NCBI GenBank assembly: GCA_010405405.1
Contig: MU004232.1
Coordinates: 2,549,038 to 2,613,037, forward strand
Direction of reading: 5' to 3'
Length of the DNA: 64,000 nucleotides
From: Microthyrium microscopicum
Lineage: Eukaryota > Ascomycota > Dothideomycetes > Microthyriales > Microthyriaceae
Shown: one piece after another, positions 23,330 to 35,975 of the stretch
Numbering within the stretch: the first letter of the stretch is position 1
Layout of the letters: the number at the start of each line of letters is the position of its first letter
Made by a program: the position numbers and the translations under genes
Notes under the pieces: generated by a model
Seen by the model: the letters and a program-made list of their open reading frames with translations, nothing else
Told to the model about the DNA's origin: nothing
The model's database searches: none

Positions 23330-26300
23330 CTAATTCTAGAAGCTAATATCTTTAAGAAGTATAACGTACTAATTAATACTAGTAGTAGCGTACTTAGAAT
23401 CGTCTATACTTACTTTATTAAACAGTATAATATACTAAAAATATAACTTAACTAACTATACTTAGTAGAGCTCATAAATAGGAAGACTATCGTTAAAATT
23501 AATAAAGCTACACTAGTTACTATATATATTAGAAGTTATATTAAATAAATATACTATTTCGTAATAGAAGTAGCTACTTATAATCTTATTCTTAGTAACC
23601 CTTAGATCTAGCTTTATAAAGTGTACTTAAGAGGAAGTAAGAAGATTATTATATTCAACTCTTATTATTACCTTTATAATTATATTCTAATACGTCGTCC
23701 TATTAAAGTTAATACTTAGGAACGATATAACTTTATTGTAAAACCTCTAGAAAATGAAGAAGTAGTAGTAGTATCTATACGTATTATAGTAATACTTACT
23801 AAGCGTAAAGGTTAGATAGTAGAAGTTCTCTATCCTAAGGACTTTACTAAGCCTAAAGATAAGAAGCTACTAGATGGCCCTCTACTAAAGAACCCTTTAA
23901 TAGAGGAAGAGAAGCCATTTAACTTCTTAGGAATATTAGACCTAATCTTCTTTATAGACAACGTAGCGATTAACCTATCTACTATCTTAGAATACGATTT
24001 TAAGAAGTAGTAAGAAAAATATAAGCATTCTTATCTTACTTATAAAGAACTTTGTAAGATAATTCTAAAGGAATTTTATTACTATTTTAAAGTCTTTAAC
24101 CTATAGAAAGTAGATAAATTACTATCTTACTACCTAGGTTTTAATTATTCTATTAATCTTATACTAGACGCTACTATACTAAAATGATATAGTACTAGCA
24201 TAAACCTAAAATAGAATATTATTATTAAATAGTATCTAGAAGGTCTATTAAGGAAAGGCTTTATACGCCTTTCTAAATTATACTTTATAGCACTAATATT
24301 ATATATATATAAACTAAGTAAAGGCATTTAAGTCTATATTAATTATTAAGGTCTTAATAAAATCTCTTATAAAAATAAGAACATACTACTACTGCTTCCT
24401 AATACTTTAGTAAAGCTATATTAAGCATAGTACTATAGCAAATTTAACATTATTATAGCTTATAAGTAGATATAGATTAAACCTAGGGATAAATATAAAA
24501 TAGCCTTCTCTATATAATATAGTCTCTATAAGTTTATTATTATACTATTTAGATTAACTAGCGCTCTTAGCACCTTTTAAATATATGTTAACTATATCTT
24601 AATAAAGTATCTTAACAACTTTACTATAGTCTATATAGATAACATCCTTATTTTTAGTAAAATATATAAGGAATATATAACTTATATATACTTAGTACTT
24701 AATAAGCTAGAGAAAGCTAGCCTATATCTTAATATCCATAAATTAGAATTTGCTACTATAAAAGTAAAATATCTAGGGTTAATTATTACTATAGAAGGTA
24801 TTAAAATAGATCTTATAAAGGTGAAATTAGTATTAGAATAGGAACGACCATTATGCGTTAAAGACGTTTAAGCTTTCCTTAGTTTTGCTAACTTTTATTG
24901 CTATTTTATACGAGGATACTTAGAGATTACTGTACCCCTTATAGCCCTAATAAAGAAAGACGTAGTTACTATATTCCTATAGGATGTTAGAGGACTAGAA
25001 GATTAGGCATTTAATAAACTAAAGAAGGTATTTACTATAGCACCTATCTTAAAGTATTTTAATTATACTAAGGAGACCTAGCTTAAGACTAATGCGTCTA
25101 ATTAAGTGTACGCTAGAGTATTATCTTAAAAAGATAATAATAGAGATCTATATCCTATAGCGTTCCTTTTAAAAAAGATGTTACTAGCGAAATATAATTA
25201 TAATATCTATAATAAAGAACTTCTTACAATTATATACGCTTTTAAAGAATAGGAACTAGAGCTATTCTCTACTAACGATCTTATTAAAGTATTCTTAGAT
25301 TATTAAAATCTATAGACGTTTATAACTACTAAGAAGCTTTTACGCTATTAAGCACGCTAGGTAGAGTTTTTATTGTAATTCTACTTTAAGATTATATATT
25401 GTCCTAGACTAGCTAATAGGAAGGCAGACGTGCTAACTTAGCATTCTTAAGACTTACCCTAGAGTAATAATAATCTACGTATCTAGTACTAGGTATGCCC
25501 TTTACTTTTCCTTTACTAGTTCGATACTATGCATATAATTAAAATAGCATGCCTACTAGTTAAATCTATTACGTTATCTCTTATATAAATTACTACTATT
25601 ATTATAAATAAGTTAGATTTTCTTATTAAAGTAGGAGAGTCGTTAGAGGACCCTATAATAGCGAACCTTAGTAATAAGGACTAGCCTAGGAATGCGCCTA
25701 AGGGTAACTTCTTAGAGTTTAATAAATCCCTAGACTTTAACGTTAATTAGTTTCTAATAGAAATAATAGAAGTAGGTAAAGATAATGCGTTACTAAATAC
25801 TATTTATTATACTAAGCAAGAAGGATTATTATACTTCCCTTTTAGTATCCTAGAACGACAAGATATTAAGCTTAGTAACTATATAATCTTAGTAGAAGGC
25901 TTAGTTCTTTACTACTAACGTATTCTAATACCTAAGGGTAAGCTTTATTATTATGCTATAATATATACCTACTATTATAAAGTTATAGGTTATAAAGGCT
26001 TAGTAACTACTTATTACTAACTCTAGTAAGATTACTAGTAGCTATATATATTATAAGATATAAAGAAGTATATCTTAAGATATAAATATATCTTTACTAA
26101 ACCTATCCGCTAGAAGAAGTAAGGACTTCTTTAATTATTCTCTTTACTAGAGTAAGCGTAGTTAAATATCTTAATTAACTTTACTATCTCTTTACCTTAG
26201 TGTACCTATTTAGGTATTACTTTTCGTTATATTATAGTCGTTGTAGACTAATATACTTACTAATAGCGCTTTATTTCTTTACCTAATCTCTTTATAGAGA

Positions 26301-27370
26301 TAATAGTTCTTACGTTTATTAATTAAGTCTAAAAGCTAACTAGATAGCTAAATACAATCCTATTAGATAGAGGGTTATAGTTTACTTTAGCGTTCTAAAA
26401 ATAATTATATAATTAAGTAGATATAGTGCTATAGCTAAGTACTATATAGTATCTATAGACTAATAAGATTATAAAGATCTTAATATTAGTACTTAAGTAA
26501 TATCTTTACGTTTTTATTAACTAGGATTAGGATAATTAGGTCTAGCTACTACCATTTATAGAATTTGCTATTAACTCTACTATTAGTATAATAATAGGCT
26601 TCGCTCCCTTTAAGATCTAATATAGCTTCCTCTCTAAATCTAGACTTAAATTAGCTTACTAAGTACTAGTACTATACTAATACTCTTCCTCTTTAGCTTA
26701 ATAAAAACAGAAAAATGCTAACAAGATATAGAAAGGCCGTAAAGATATATATAATTATCTTATAAAATAGCTAACGTAGGCATAAGCATAATAGGCTAAA
26801 TAAGCTAATAAGTACTAATATATAGCACTAAATCTTTAACTTAGAGACTAGGTATATCTAAATATTTAAAACTACTATATAATACACGCGTCTAAAACCC
26901 TTAATAGTAAAAACGTAGAGCCTTTCCGTATCCTAAAGAAGCTTAACGTTATTATATTTAAACTTAACCTACTAAAGTATATAAAGATGCATTCTATATT
27001 TTACGTTTAGCTACTATATACTATCCTAAACGATATAGAGCTTCTACGTTAATACAACTCTTTACTAGTAGTAATAGGTAAAGCGCTAGAAGAAAAAGAA
27101 TAGTAAGTTAATAAAATCCTTAATAGCTATTATAAAAAAGGCACTTATAAGAAGTTGGAATACCTTATAAAATAGATAGGCTACAATATGCTATTATAGT
27201 AACTATAGGAAGACCTTAAGAATATAGCGAACCTAATCTATAACTTCTATAAACGTAATCCTACGAAGCTTAGCCCTAACCCTAAGTAGTCGCCACCTAT
27301 TATTAGACCCAATACATCTAACTCTACTAACTATAATAGCAATAGATTACTAGACGACTAGTTAGAGTAA
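23330..27370 (+). pseudogene. Gypsy-2 pol remnant: protease, RT, RNase H, integrase
   Basis: One plus-strand frame of about 1,340 codons, stopped by TAG/TAA only. The aspartic protease motif is near 23,368, reading LINTSSSV for an expected L(I/V)DTGASV. The RT catalytic box YIDNILIFSK (expected YVDDILIFSK) is at about 24,635-24,664. RNase H follows at about 24,970-25,470, with a KTNASN stretch where KTDASD is usual. The integrase core spans about 26,200-26,600 with the INSTISIIIGFAPF block (usual form NSSxSxxxGxxPF). A C-terminal tail runs to 27,370. The D to N changes at catalytic sites are G to A mutations. Enzymatically dead. Confidence 0.85.
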
Positions 27371-27557
27371 TAGAAAAGTATTTATTTATTTATTTACATT
27401 GCGCTGCTATTAGCGCCTTATTAGCATTATAAACTAGAGTATTCTAAGGATATCTAGGTTCGTTAATACCTAGATAGTTGCCTTAGTAGGCTAAAGGATA
27501 GCAGAATAGCGAAAGAGCATAAATAGTATTTTGTTAGATATAAAGCAAATTAGATTG

Positions 27558-27608
27558 GACTAGACTAGACTAGACTAGACTAGCCTAGCCTAGCCTAGAA
27601 TAGAATAG
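27558..27608 (+). repeat. Pentanucleotide tandem repeat in the Gypsy-2 3' region
   Basis: GACTA repeats pass into GCCTA and then GAATA variants, about ten units. They lie between the end of pol and the polypurine tract. The unit-to-unit changes look like ordinary repeat drift plus C to T change. Confidence 0.85.
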
Positions 27609-27656
27609 TATAAATTAGAACGTAGCTTAGAGCGCTAGTTTTAGAGAGGGGAGTAA

Positions 27657-27885
27657 TGTAAGGATTCCTTGCTAAAGTATAATAGCTTTAGTGTTAAGCT
27701 AGATCTTTAATAAAGATCTAGCGGCGCTAGTCCTAATCAGGGCTAGCGTCTCTAAGGATTTACTAAGCATTACTCTCTTTTTCCCTTAGCGTAGATTCTA
27801 CTCTACCTCTCTCTCTTCCTTCGTACGCTAGATCGTTGAATATTATCTACCCTTTGCTTAATTATATACCTATTAGATCCTTACA
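27657..27885 (+). repeat. Gypsy-2 3' LTR
   Basis: It is 229 bp long, begins TGTAAGG and ends CCTTACA with its original termini intact. It is followed by the TATTA target copy. It has the same two hairpins as the 5' LTR. Confidence 0.9.
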
Positions 27886-27890
27886 TATTA

Positions 27891-30155
27891 ACGCTATTAA
27901 AGCCTATCTAGCTATCTTAAAGTAAAGTATAGAAATTAAAGTTAAACCTAGTTAAAAGATCTTATTATATATAAGTATTTACGTCCTTATAAGTAATATA
28001 TTATAATAATATTAAAACTTAGGATTTTAGTATATAAGTAGTACTAAAGTATATTACTTTTATAATATTACTACTTAAGAACGTAAAGACTTAGGTTTTA
28101 ACGTTATTTACTAAGGCTACTATTATTATAAGCTAGAGTAAATATATAACTTTATAAAGCATCTAAAACCTACTACGTAAGAGGCTTATTTAATAGCTAT
28201 AAGGCTTACTTTACTATAATAAGTTATAATTCTATATCTTATTCTAGTACTAAACTTAATATTCTCTTAGCCTTCTAACCCTATATATTTTAAGCTTAAT
28301 AAGATTATTAATCTAGTATATTTATTATTCCTTAATAATATATTATTAGAATCTAGTAAACTAATATATAGTAAAGCCTTATAATTATTTTTATCTTCTT
28401 CTAGATAGAAGTATATCTAGAATCCTATTTATTATCTAGAAAGCTATACTCTATAAAAATATAGCTATTAGTTTATTATCTTCCTAGCTATATATTATTT
28501 ATAGCTTTATACAAAATATCTAAACTAGTTCTTCTAGTTAACTATTATCTTAGAGTTCTTAGATTTAGTTTAAGATTAGATTAATCTATTATATTTAATA
28601 AAAAATAATAAGCTAGTAAAGGCTATTCTTACTTATATCTTTTTAATACTAGCTAAATTAATTATACTCTATTTTACTAACTATATAACTATAGCTAATT
28701 AATAAACCTTTAATAAGACTACCCTTAAAGCTTATAAGTACTAGTAGAAGCTATATAAAGTAGCTACTTATATATATATAGTTAACCTACGTAGTTATAG
28801 CTACGCTAGTAGTTAAGTAAATAGTTAAATAAGTAATTAAGTAAGTTCTATTACTCCTAGTACTTCTACTATAAGTACTATAATTCTAGAATCTATAGGA
28901 CTACTTACTCTAGCTATAATAAGACTACCTATACCTATAGACTTACCTATAGTTAAGCCTAATTCTACTAAAGCGGCTAAATATTATAAAAACATAACCT
29001 ACCTAAATTACTATATTAGCCTTTATATAGAGACTATTAATAAGCAATTTATAAACCTAAAGAATATTAACGCCTTTATTAGTAAACGTAAGCATTATAA
29101 TAACAAAATAGATATTTATCTAACTAATTACTATAACCCTAACTATAATCTTCTTAGTCGTTTTATTAAGAAATAGTTCTTTTAGTTACTATTATATAGT
29201 ACTATAGAAGATATTACTCCTAATATTACTAAAATAATATAGAATCTCTATTAAGATAAGCTAATCTTATTTAAGTAACTATTACCTTAATCTAAGTAGT
29301 AAGCCTACCTTAATTCTATTAAGGAAGAAGAAGATTTTAAAGATATTACTATTATAATGAATAATAACTATTATATAATTAAAGTATTATAATATCTAAA
29401 GCAAGAGATTATTAAAAAGGATTATAAACTACCTAATTACACTAAGTCTATAAATATATACTAGACTACTTTTAAGATAATTATAGTTAACGTATATAAC
29501 TAAGATTATAATAAGTAATTTACTTATTTTAAACCTTTAAAGAATCTTTACTAGAGCAAGTTAGTTATATTTACTAATTTAAAGATAAAGAAATATTTAA
29601 CTTATAAATAAGAAGCTAGTATATAATATTATAGTACCTAATTTAGTATTATTTAGCTTACCTTACGTTATAAGCTTTCTACTAACTATAAGCATATCTT
29701 CCTCTAGGTTAAGAAGCTAGATAATTCTAACAAGAAAGACCTTATTATAAGTTATCCTATTCTTTATTAAGTCTTTAATAAATAAGGTTAACTATAGTAC
29801 AAGCTTATTAGCCTTCCTAAAATTGCTCTAATTACTTACTATATTCTTCTATTTAAGACTAAAAGTAGATATATAAAGTTATTAACTAAAGACGTTAAAA
29901 CTAAGAGATATTTATACTTTAACTAGGATTTTAGCTATATATAGGCCTATATATATACTTATTTTACTTTTATTTAATACCTATATTATAACGTCTAGTC
30001 TCTTAAGCCTAGCGTCTAGTTAGAAACTATATTATTATTATTCTATTAATATTATGTCTTACTATATCTAGTAAAACTTAATACTAAAAAGTTATCTTTT
30101 TATATATTACTACCTATTAGTATATATTATACTTCCTATTTAACTATTACTAGAT
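27891..30155 (+). pseudogene. Tnp2/DUF4218-like transposase remnant, segment 3
   Basis: Resumes the frame of 19309-20104 after removal of Gypsy-2 and one TATTA copy, and stays open for about 750 codons except for TAA/TAG. Decayed blocks include one near 28,260 reading LNLIFSQPSNP (compare LDLLLSRPGDP) and a QNPIYYLESYTL block near 28,420 (compare a QSPxHHLKSYSL block). Ser/Thr-rich linkers follow near 28,840-28,890. Together the three segments make about 1,300 codons, a normal size for large fungal class II transposases. The assignment rests on my memory of family motifs and should be treated as probable. After 30,155 the frame decays. Confidence 0.6.
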
Positions 30156-31689
30156 AATAAAATTAATATTTATATTATTAAATCTTTACTTAACTACTAT
30201 AAAATAAAATAAATATATTTAATACTTTAGTAAGCTATAAGATAAAGTTAAAGTCCTAACTACTACGTTTTATATTATATCTTCTACTTTTAAGTATAGT
30301 AAACTATACTTTTACGCTAATTCTTCTAACTTTATCCTATCTCTTTTCTTTATCTTCTCTATCTATTTTTATTATCTATCTATCTTTTATTTTAATCTAA
30401 ATTTCTTATTTATACGTTATATTATACCTAGTAATAGTTATTACCTATACTACTTATTATTACCTTTAGCTACTATGCTATATACTAAAAGATACTTTAG
30501 TTTTATAGGTTTATTATTAACTAACTATTAGAAATTATAAGATTTCTTATATATCTATTTACTCTAATATTAACTAATAATAATAGATATTACTAATAGT
30601 AAGTTAATAGCTATACTTATAAAATCTACTAATATCCTATATAAACTATATCTATATAATATAAGTATAGTATTATTTATAGTTAATATTTATTAAATTA
30701 GAAACAATACGTATATATATATACTACTACTATAGTATAAGTAAGCTAAAGCTAACTAATAAAAGCGTATATTACTTAGCTTTATTATTATCTTTCTCCT
30801 TACTACTTATATTTAACTTATTTCTTTAGCTAAATTCTAGTTTTAGTATATATATTTTAGAGCAGATAGTAGTTATCTATCTTTAAGTAAGTATATAATT
30901 ATTACTATAGAATATCTAAATATAATAGCTAATATAATAACCTTTACGTATATAAGATAAATAATACTAGTAAAGAGATTAAAAATTTAGTAAGCTATAG
31001 AAAGCTACTAGTTATTATCTAATATCTAGCTAATACTCCTATATATAGTCTACCTACAAATTAATATCTCTATTTTAAATTTAAGCTATTACATAGTAAC
31101 GTTACATTCTAAAAGGCTACTAATAAGCTATAAGAAAGTCCCTTTAAGCCTTATTACTCTCTACTAATTATATTTAAGTTTAGAACTTAAGTTTATAGCT
31201 ATTTATTACTACTCTAAATGTTTACTTTCTATAACTAGTAATATTTACTAATAGATAATCTAAATACTATTAATATTCAAATCTACTAATAAGGCTATTA
31301 CTAAATAACTATTTACTACTAGTTTTATACTATCTATTACTTATTACTCCTTTAGATTCTATTACTATTACTAATAATTTAGTAGTTATTTAAATCCAAA
31401 ATCGCTATTATATACCTATCTATACTATTAGCTATATAGTAATATACTATATAGATTATAACGTTATTATCCTAAAGATATAAAACTTTATTACTATTAA
31501 TAATATTAAAAGCTAACTATTAATATAGTAAACTTAATAGGATCTTCTTTATTATAGAATCTAGTAATAGTTAGCTTTATCTAGCTCTTATGCTAACTAT
31601 TATATAGATCTTATCCTAATACTCTTATTATATCTATAAGTAACTTATCTTAATAGCTTACTTATATTACTTTACTCTTATCTTAAATC
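30156..31689. other. AT-rich RIP-mutated stretch, no gene recognised
   Basis: Lies between the end of the transposase remnant and the next decayed frame. It probably contains the 3' end of that transposon. I found no terminal repeat that I can assign and no RNA gene. Confidence 0.4.
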
Positions 31690-33269
31690 TTTAATATATC
31701 TTACTAATATAGATATAGTGTAGTTACTTAGTAGTATTACTTATTACTCTCCTAGCTAATAGTTCTATATATAGGCTAAACTTCTATCTAAATACATTAA
31801 ACAATATAGTAAGTTACTTAAATATCTCTCCTACACGTTCCTAGTACTAACATCTAGGCTTACCTAGTAGCAAAGGAAGTTCCTAGCTCTACTACTTAAA
31901 AGAAAGTACTAATTCCTCTTATATTAACTATAACTAACTATAAATAGCTAGAACTTACCTATAGATAATCTATTTATACTAAAAGTATTTATATAAGACT
32001 CTTTTATTCTTATTATACCTTTATACTATATAACTAACATACTTTAGTATATTAAATACCTCCTACTAGCATCTATTTCTAACTATACTATTAAGAGCTA
32101 CTATTTACCCTAAAATAGTCTAAAAGCTTTTAAACTTTATTAGTCTATATATATAGACTATCTAAAGTACATTCTCCTAGTCTTATATTCTTATTACTTA
32201 ACGCTACTAAGAAATATAATCTTTACTACCCTTATAAAATCCTATTTTATTACTAACTAATATCTTAATAGCGTCTCTTTAGAACTATATTAAAAATATA
32301 TCTTTATAATTAGTCTAGTTTTATAAATAACCTTCTACTATTTATTAATATTTATTATTTATAACTTATGCTTCTATTTTTGCCTCTATTAATACTATCT
32401 TTATCGTAACTTCTCTAAACCCTTAGAGAGGAAGCCCTAAAATTACCTTCCTCTATTCAAAAATTATTCTCTTACTTTCCTTTTAATTTATTAATAATTA
32501 ATATAAGCTTAACGCATACTAAGACGTAAGAGAACGTTAAATCTTAAGTAGAATTCCTTAGCTTTAAGTAGTAATATACATAAATCTTTTACTACCCTTT
32601 TACTAATACTTAGTAATAACGAATTAACTCTTAGAGTTACTAATTACGAAACTAAAAGGTTTAAAAGATAAAGAGAAGAAGTTCTTAAAGATTATAATAT
32701 TAGAAGGCACTCTATATAGTATTAAAGAAGTAATAAATAATAAGAGTAAATACTACTATAATATATATATTAATATATATTAGTATATAAGGTATATATA
32801 TAAATAGTTATTAGCTATATACTTTATATATAGATACTATAGAATTAAAGTTCTTATTTATAATAATTAAAGTATTTATTATAAGTAGCTATAGAAGTAG
32901 CTAAGTATAAAGCGTAGTAGTAGAGTATAAATAAATATTATAAGTACTAATTAGAATAATTTTAGTAGTAGTAATAAGTAGTAACGCGCGCTAATACGTA
33001 ACTAAGCTGCCCTAAGAGAGCTAATAAGCATTTCTAAAGAATAAAAGCTTAAAAACGTTTTAGAAGCTAAAAACGCTTATTTTTATAGAACGCTTATATT
33101 CTAGAACGCTTAGGGGCTAGAAACGCTTTAATAACGTAACGCTTTCTACTAATTACGATATTAAAACTACTATTATAGAGGAAGCGTTTAGTTACGTAAA
33201 CTATTCCATAATGCTACCAGAACCGCTCTAGATACCCTGGTACGCCCGCTAATGCTAGATGGCCACTGA
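31690..33269 (+). pseudogene. Unidentified RIP-broken protein gene reaching the AT/GC boundary
   Basis: A plus-strand frame of about 525 codons, open except for TAA and TAG codons, that ends at a TGA at 33267-33269. Its 3' half is Lys/Glu/Gln-rich with charged helical segments (for example ALRELISISKEQKLKN near 33,010-33,060). The last roughly 75 bases lie beyond the RIP boundary (about 33,195) and look unmutated. A single stop type until a clean TGA argues that this was a real gene, probably carried by a repeat. I do not recognise the family. The 5' end is approximate. Confidence 0.45.
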
Positions 33270-33967
33270 TTCTGCCTTGAACATGCCTTGCACTCGTAAA
33301 CTACTCGCTTCTATTTCAAGCGCATCGTGGCCACCTATAACGCGTCGAATGGAGATGGCTTTCTGGCGCGATGCTCCTAGCTGCATTGAGTTCTATGTCG
33401 CGCTCATCTAAATGGCAATTTTTTGCGAGTACGGAATGCCAACCTCAACCTCGTGTCGATCAGTTGACCTGGTAAGGAAGCACGCAGGCACTGCTGTTAA
33501 GAATAGCAGTGCTTTGAGTCCACCAAGCATGATTCCCACCAGTCTCTACTTTGGATTTGGTCCATTGCAATCCGGAAATGCTTACTTATCGGACTTGTCC
33601 AATCTGCTCAACATGGCTTTTTCAATATGCCAGCCATGTCACTAAAGCCAAGAAGTGGCTAGTTTCATTATGGATGGCCGAGTCGCTGAACACGAGCTAC
33701 CTCTGACAAGGAGTAGAGTAGCGAGCATTTTGATTCCCTTCGCATTCCTGTTCCCGTTCTGTCTGGAATATGCCTTGAGACTCTTGAGACAGGAACTGTC
33801 TATATTAAGAACACAACTCTTGATTATCATGATCAAGCATATAATAATTTTCCACTCGTTCACCCTTCTGTAATCCCAGAATTGTATAATATGCTACTGT
33901 TTACATAGGACTGTTGTCTAGCCTGCAATCATTCCCCTTGTTGACACTGGATAGAGTACTGCTAACC
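33270..33967. other. Normal-GC flank, promoter side of the RTA1-like gene
   Basis: From about 33,195 base composition becomes ordinary and CA/TG dinucleotides reappear. Short frames exist on both strands (for example 33,412-33,645 plus) but lack homology I recognise and overlap each other. The last few hundred bases are the likely promoter and 5' leader of the gene starting at 33,968. Confidence 0.5.
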
Positions 33968-35231
33968 ATGACTTACGGTAAGTCTTTAAGAAACACAAAG
34001 CATTTTAGTCTGACTGTGTCCATAGTTGATGGAAGCGTATATTATTACGCTCCGAACAAGGTCGCCCCGGCCATTTTTGCTGTTTTGTTTGCGATATCTG
34101 GAGTCGTTCACTTTATACAGACCTGGTGAGTACCAAGTTACAACAACCTGAACATGACAGAAGCTCATTGTATATAGGCGATATGGCTCGTGGAGAACTA
34201 CGGGATTGATGCCGTGGGCAGCAATACTGTTGACCACTGGATTTGCATTCAGAGAATACGGCGCATTCCACTACAAAAACGTCGATATCCTAATCGTCAA
34301 TTCCGTTCTCATCTTCTCCGGTCCTCCAGTTTACGCACTCATCAACTACATGGTACTTTCTCGCATACTATACTATGCGCCGTATCTATCGCCGCTTCAT
34401 CCAGGACGCGTCCTCACCACATTCTTGGCCGCTGACCTTCTTTGCGAAGTATTGCTCGTCAATGGCGTGCAGCGCGTCGTGAACACGCGATTTAGCGACC
34501 ACCAGAGATCCATTGGGGAGGATCTTGTCAAAGCAGGACTTCTTATGCAAGCCATCTTCTTCATAATCTTCATCATGATTGGAGTGACTTTCCAGTGGAA
34601 AGCCACAAAAGCTGGAGTTCTCAACGTCAAATTACAACGAGTGCTCTATGTTATGTACGTCAGCTCGCTTATAATAACAGCTCGTTGTATCTATCGCATA
34701 GTGGAATACTTCCAAGGCTATACCGGACAACTGTTCACTCATGAAGTCTACTTCTGGGTCTTTGAAGCCTCACTGATGTGGGTCAACACTGCTATGCTCA
34801 ACGTTTTTCATCCAGGACGAAGCCTGCCGCGATCCAACAAGGTTTTTCTAGCCAAAGATGGTGTCACTGAACTTCATGGACCGGGCTGGAAAGATGATCG
34901 AAACGTACTCCTCACGATTTTCGATCCATTTGACATTGGTGGCCTCATTACTGGCCGTGACAAGAAAACCAAGTTCTGGGAACTCTCTCCGCAAGAGCTG
35001 GAGGCCCTAACTGAGAAGGACCGGATTGAAAGAGCAGAGAGATATGCACGTCCACGTCCGGCGTGGCGTAGATTTGTTGACCCGTTTCATCTCTTTGATC
35101 ATACTGGAAAATTTCAACGGATGTTTGACTGGATGGATGGCGAAGAACCACTTACTAAAGCAACAGCTTCCAGCATCTTGCAATCTAACAAACACAAAGA
35201 AGGTCAGAAAGAGGCTTCGCTGAATGTGTAG
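33968..35231 (+). CDS. RTA1-like seven-transmembrane protein
   Basis: Three exons (33968-33977, 34026-34125, 34178-35231) encode 387 residues. The introns are 48 and 52 nt with GT-AG ends; the first is in frame and could be misread as coding. Splicing gives the start MTYVDGSVYYYAPNK, the hallmark N-terminus of RTA1-like proteins, and HFIQTWRYGSWRTTGL across intron 2. Conserved blocks GFAFREYGAFHY, YYAPYLSPLHPGRV and RCIYRIVEYFQG follow, with hydrophobic segments consistent with seven helices. The tail after the last helix (roughly residues 300-387) is long and hydrophilic. Family members sit in the plasma membrane or ER and are linked to resistance to toxic lipids and azoles and to sphingoid-base export. 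The substrate of this one is unknown. It is the first intact gene beside the AT-rich block. Confidence 0.92.
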
Positions 35232-35975
35232 AATGGGAGTCGGTAGGCGTCGTATTTGATGACAGACGGAAATGCTGCTTCACGCACTGTCATGTTGGAA
35301 TTTGGTATACTCGTCTGCGTTTTTGGTCGAGCAATTTAGCATTCGTTATCAAGGCGATAGGGCCTTGCAAATACCCAATGGAATTGATTTGTATTTGTTC
35401 CATTGCCTAACGGGTCGACAAACTAATTAGCGCACTGCCAGCGAGTGTGGTGTCTAGCACCGCACCTTATAATGATCATACTCTCTGAATTGCATCGTAT
35501 TCAATATTCCACAATTGATTCTTCTACTTCGATGGGAAACAAAGCGGATCATAGCTGAACGTAACGAATGGGAGGCAACGAAGCTAATCAGAGCGCGCTG
35601 GTTATGTTGTCCTTCAGTTGGTTGTCATCCACCGCCCCAATTGGCCGAATGGTATCTGACCCGACTGAGCCGACTCGCCATTTTCCCGCTAATTCAGGAG
35701 TATGTATGTAAGAGAGAAAGACAGATCTCTGTTGCCCGTCTAATAGTTCAAAGGAAGAACAACGGTTTACTAAAGGTATCCTTTCTCGACAATACACCGA
35801 CAATGAGAAAAGTTCTTTGATCGCCAAATCATTGTCTATGGACAAAATTTCCACACTCTTTTATATACCACATAGCCAAATTGTACAGATATAATTCCTC
35901 AACTTCTCACAAGCCTACATTCATTAAATTATCCAGCTTTGACAGCTACCTCGCTCTCTACAATCATTTCTCACT
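35232..35975. other. Intergenic: RTA1-like terminator and secreted-protein promoter
   Basis: No supported gene. The short frames at 35,515-35,854 on both strands are shadows of each other. The promoter of the next gene has TTTTATATACC at about 35,860, a TATA-like site about 115 bp before its ATG. Confidence 0.5.

Larger units (their letters stand above)
20105..27885 (+). mobile_element. Gypsy-2: RIP-mutated Ty3/Gypsy LTR retrotransposon
   Basis: Two LTRs of exactly 229 bp (20105-20333 and 27657-27885) flank 7.3 kb. The target duplication TATTA lies at 20100-20104 and 27886-27890. LTR termini are TGTAAGGATTCC and GATCCTTACA (RIP-altered to TATAAGG...TTATA on the left). A purine-rich tract (GAGAGGGGAG) precedes the right LTR. 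The plus strand carries a gag-like region, then protease, RT, RNase H and integrase in the Ty3/Gypsy order. It is less AT-rich than Gypsy-1, so it is younger or was hit less. The LTR differences I read are all transitions. Confidence 0.9.

Noticed and set aside
1-33195. Possibility of mitochondrial or bacterial origin because of low G+C
   Set aside because: LTR elements with target copies, Gypsy pol remnants and CA/TG-specific depletion point to RIP-mutated nuclear DNA.
33412-33873. Frames on both strands just inside the gene compartment
   Set aside because: They overlap, have no homology I recognise, and lie in the likely promoter of the RTA1-like gene.
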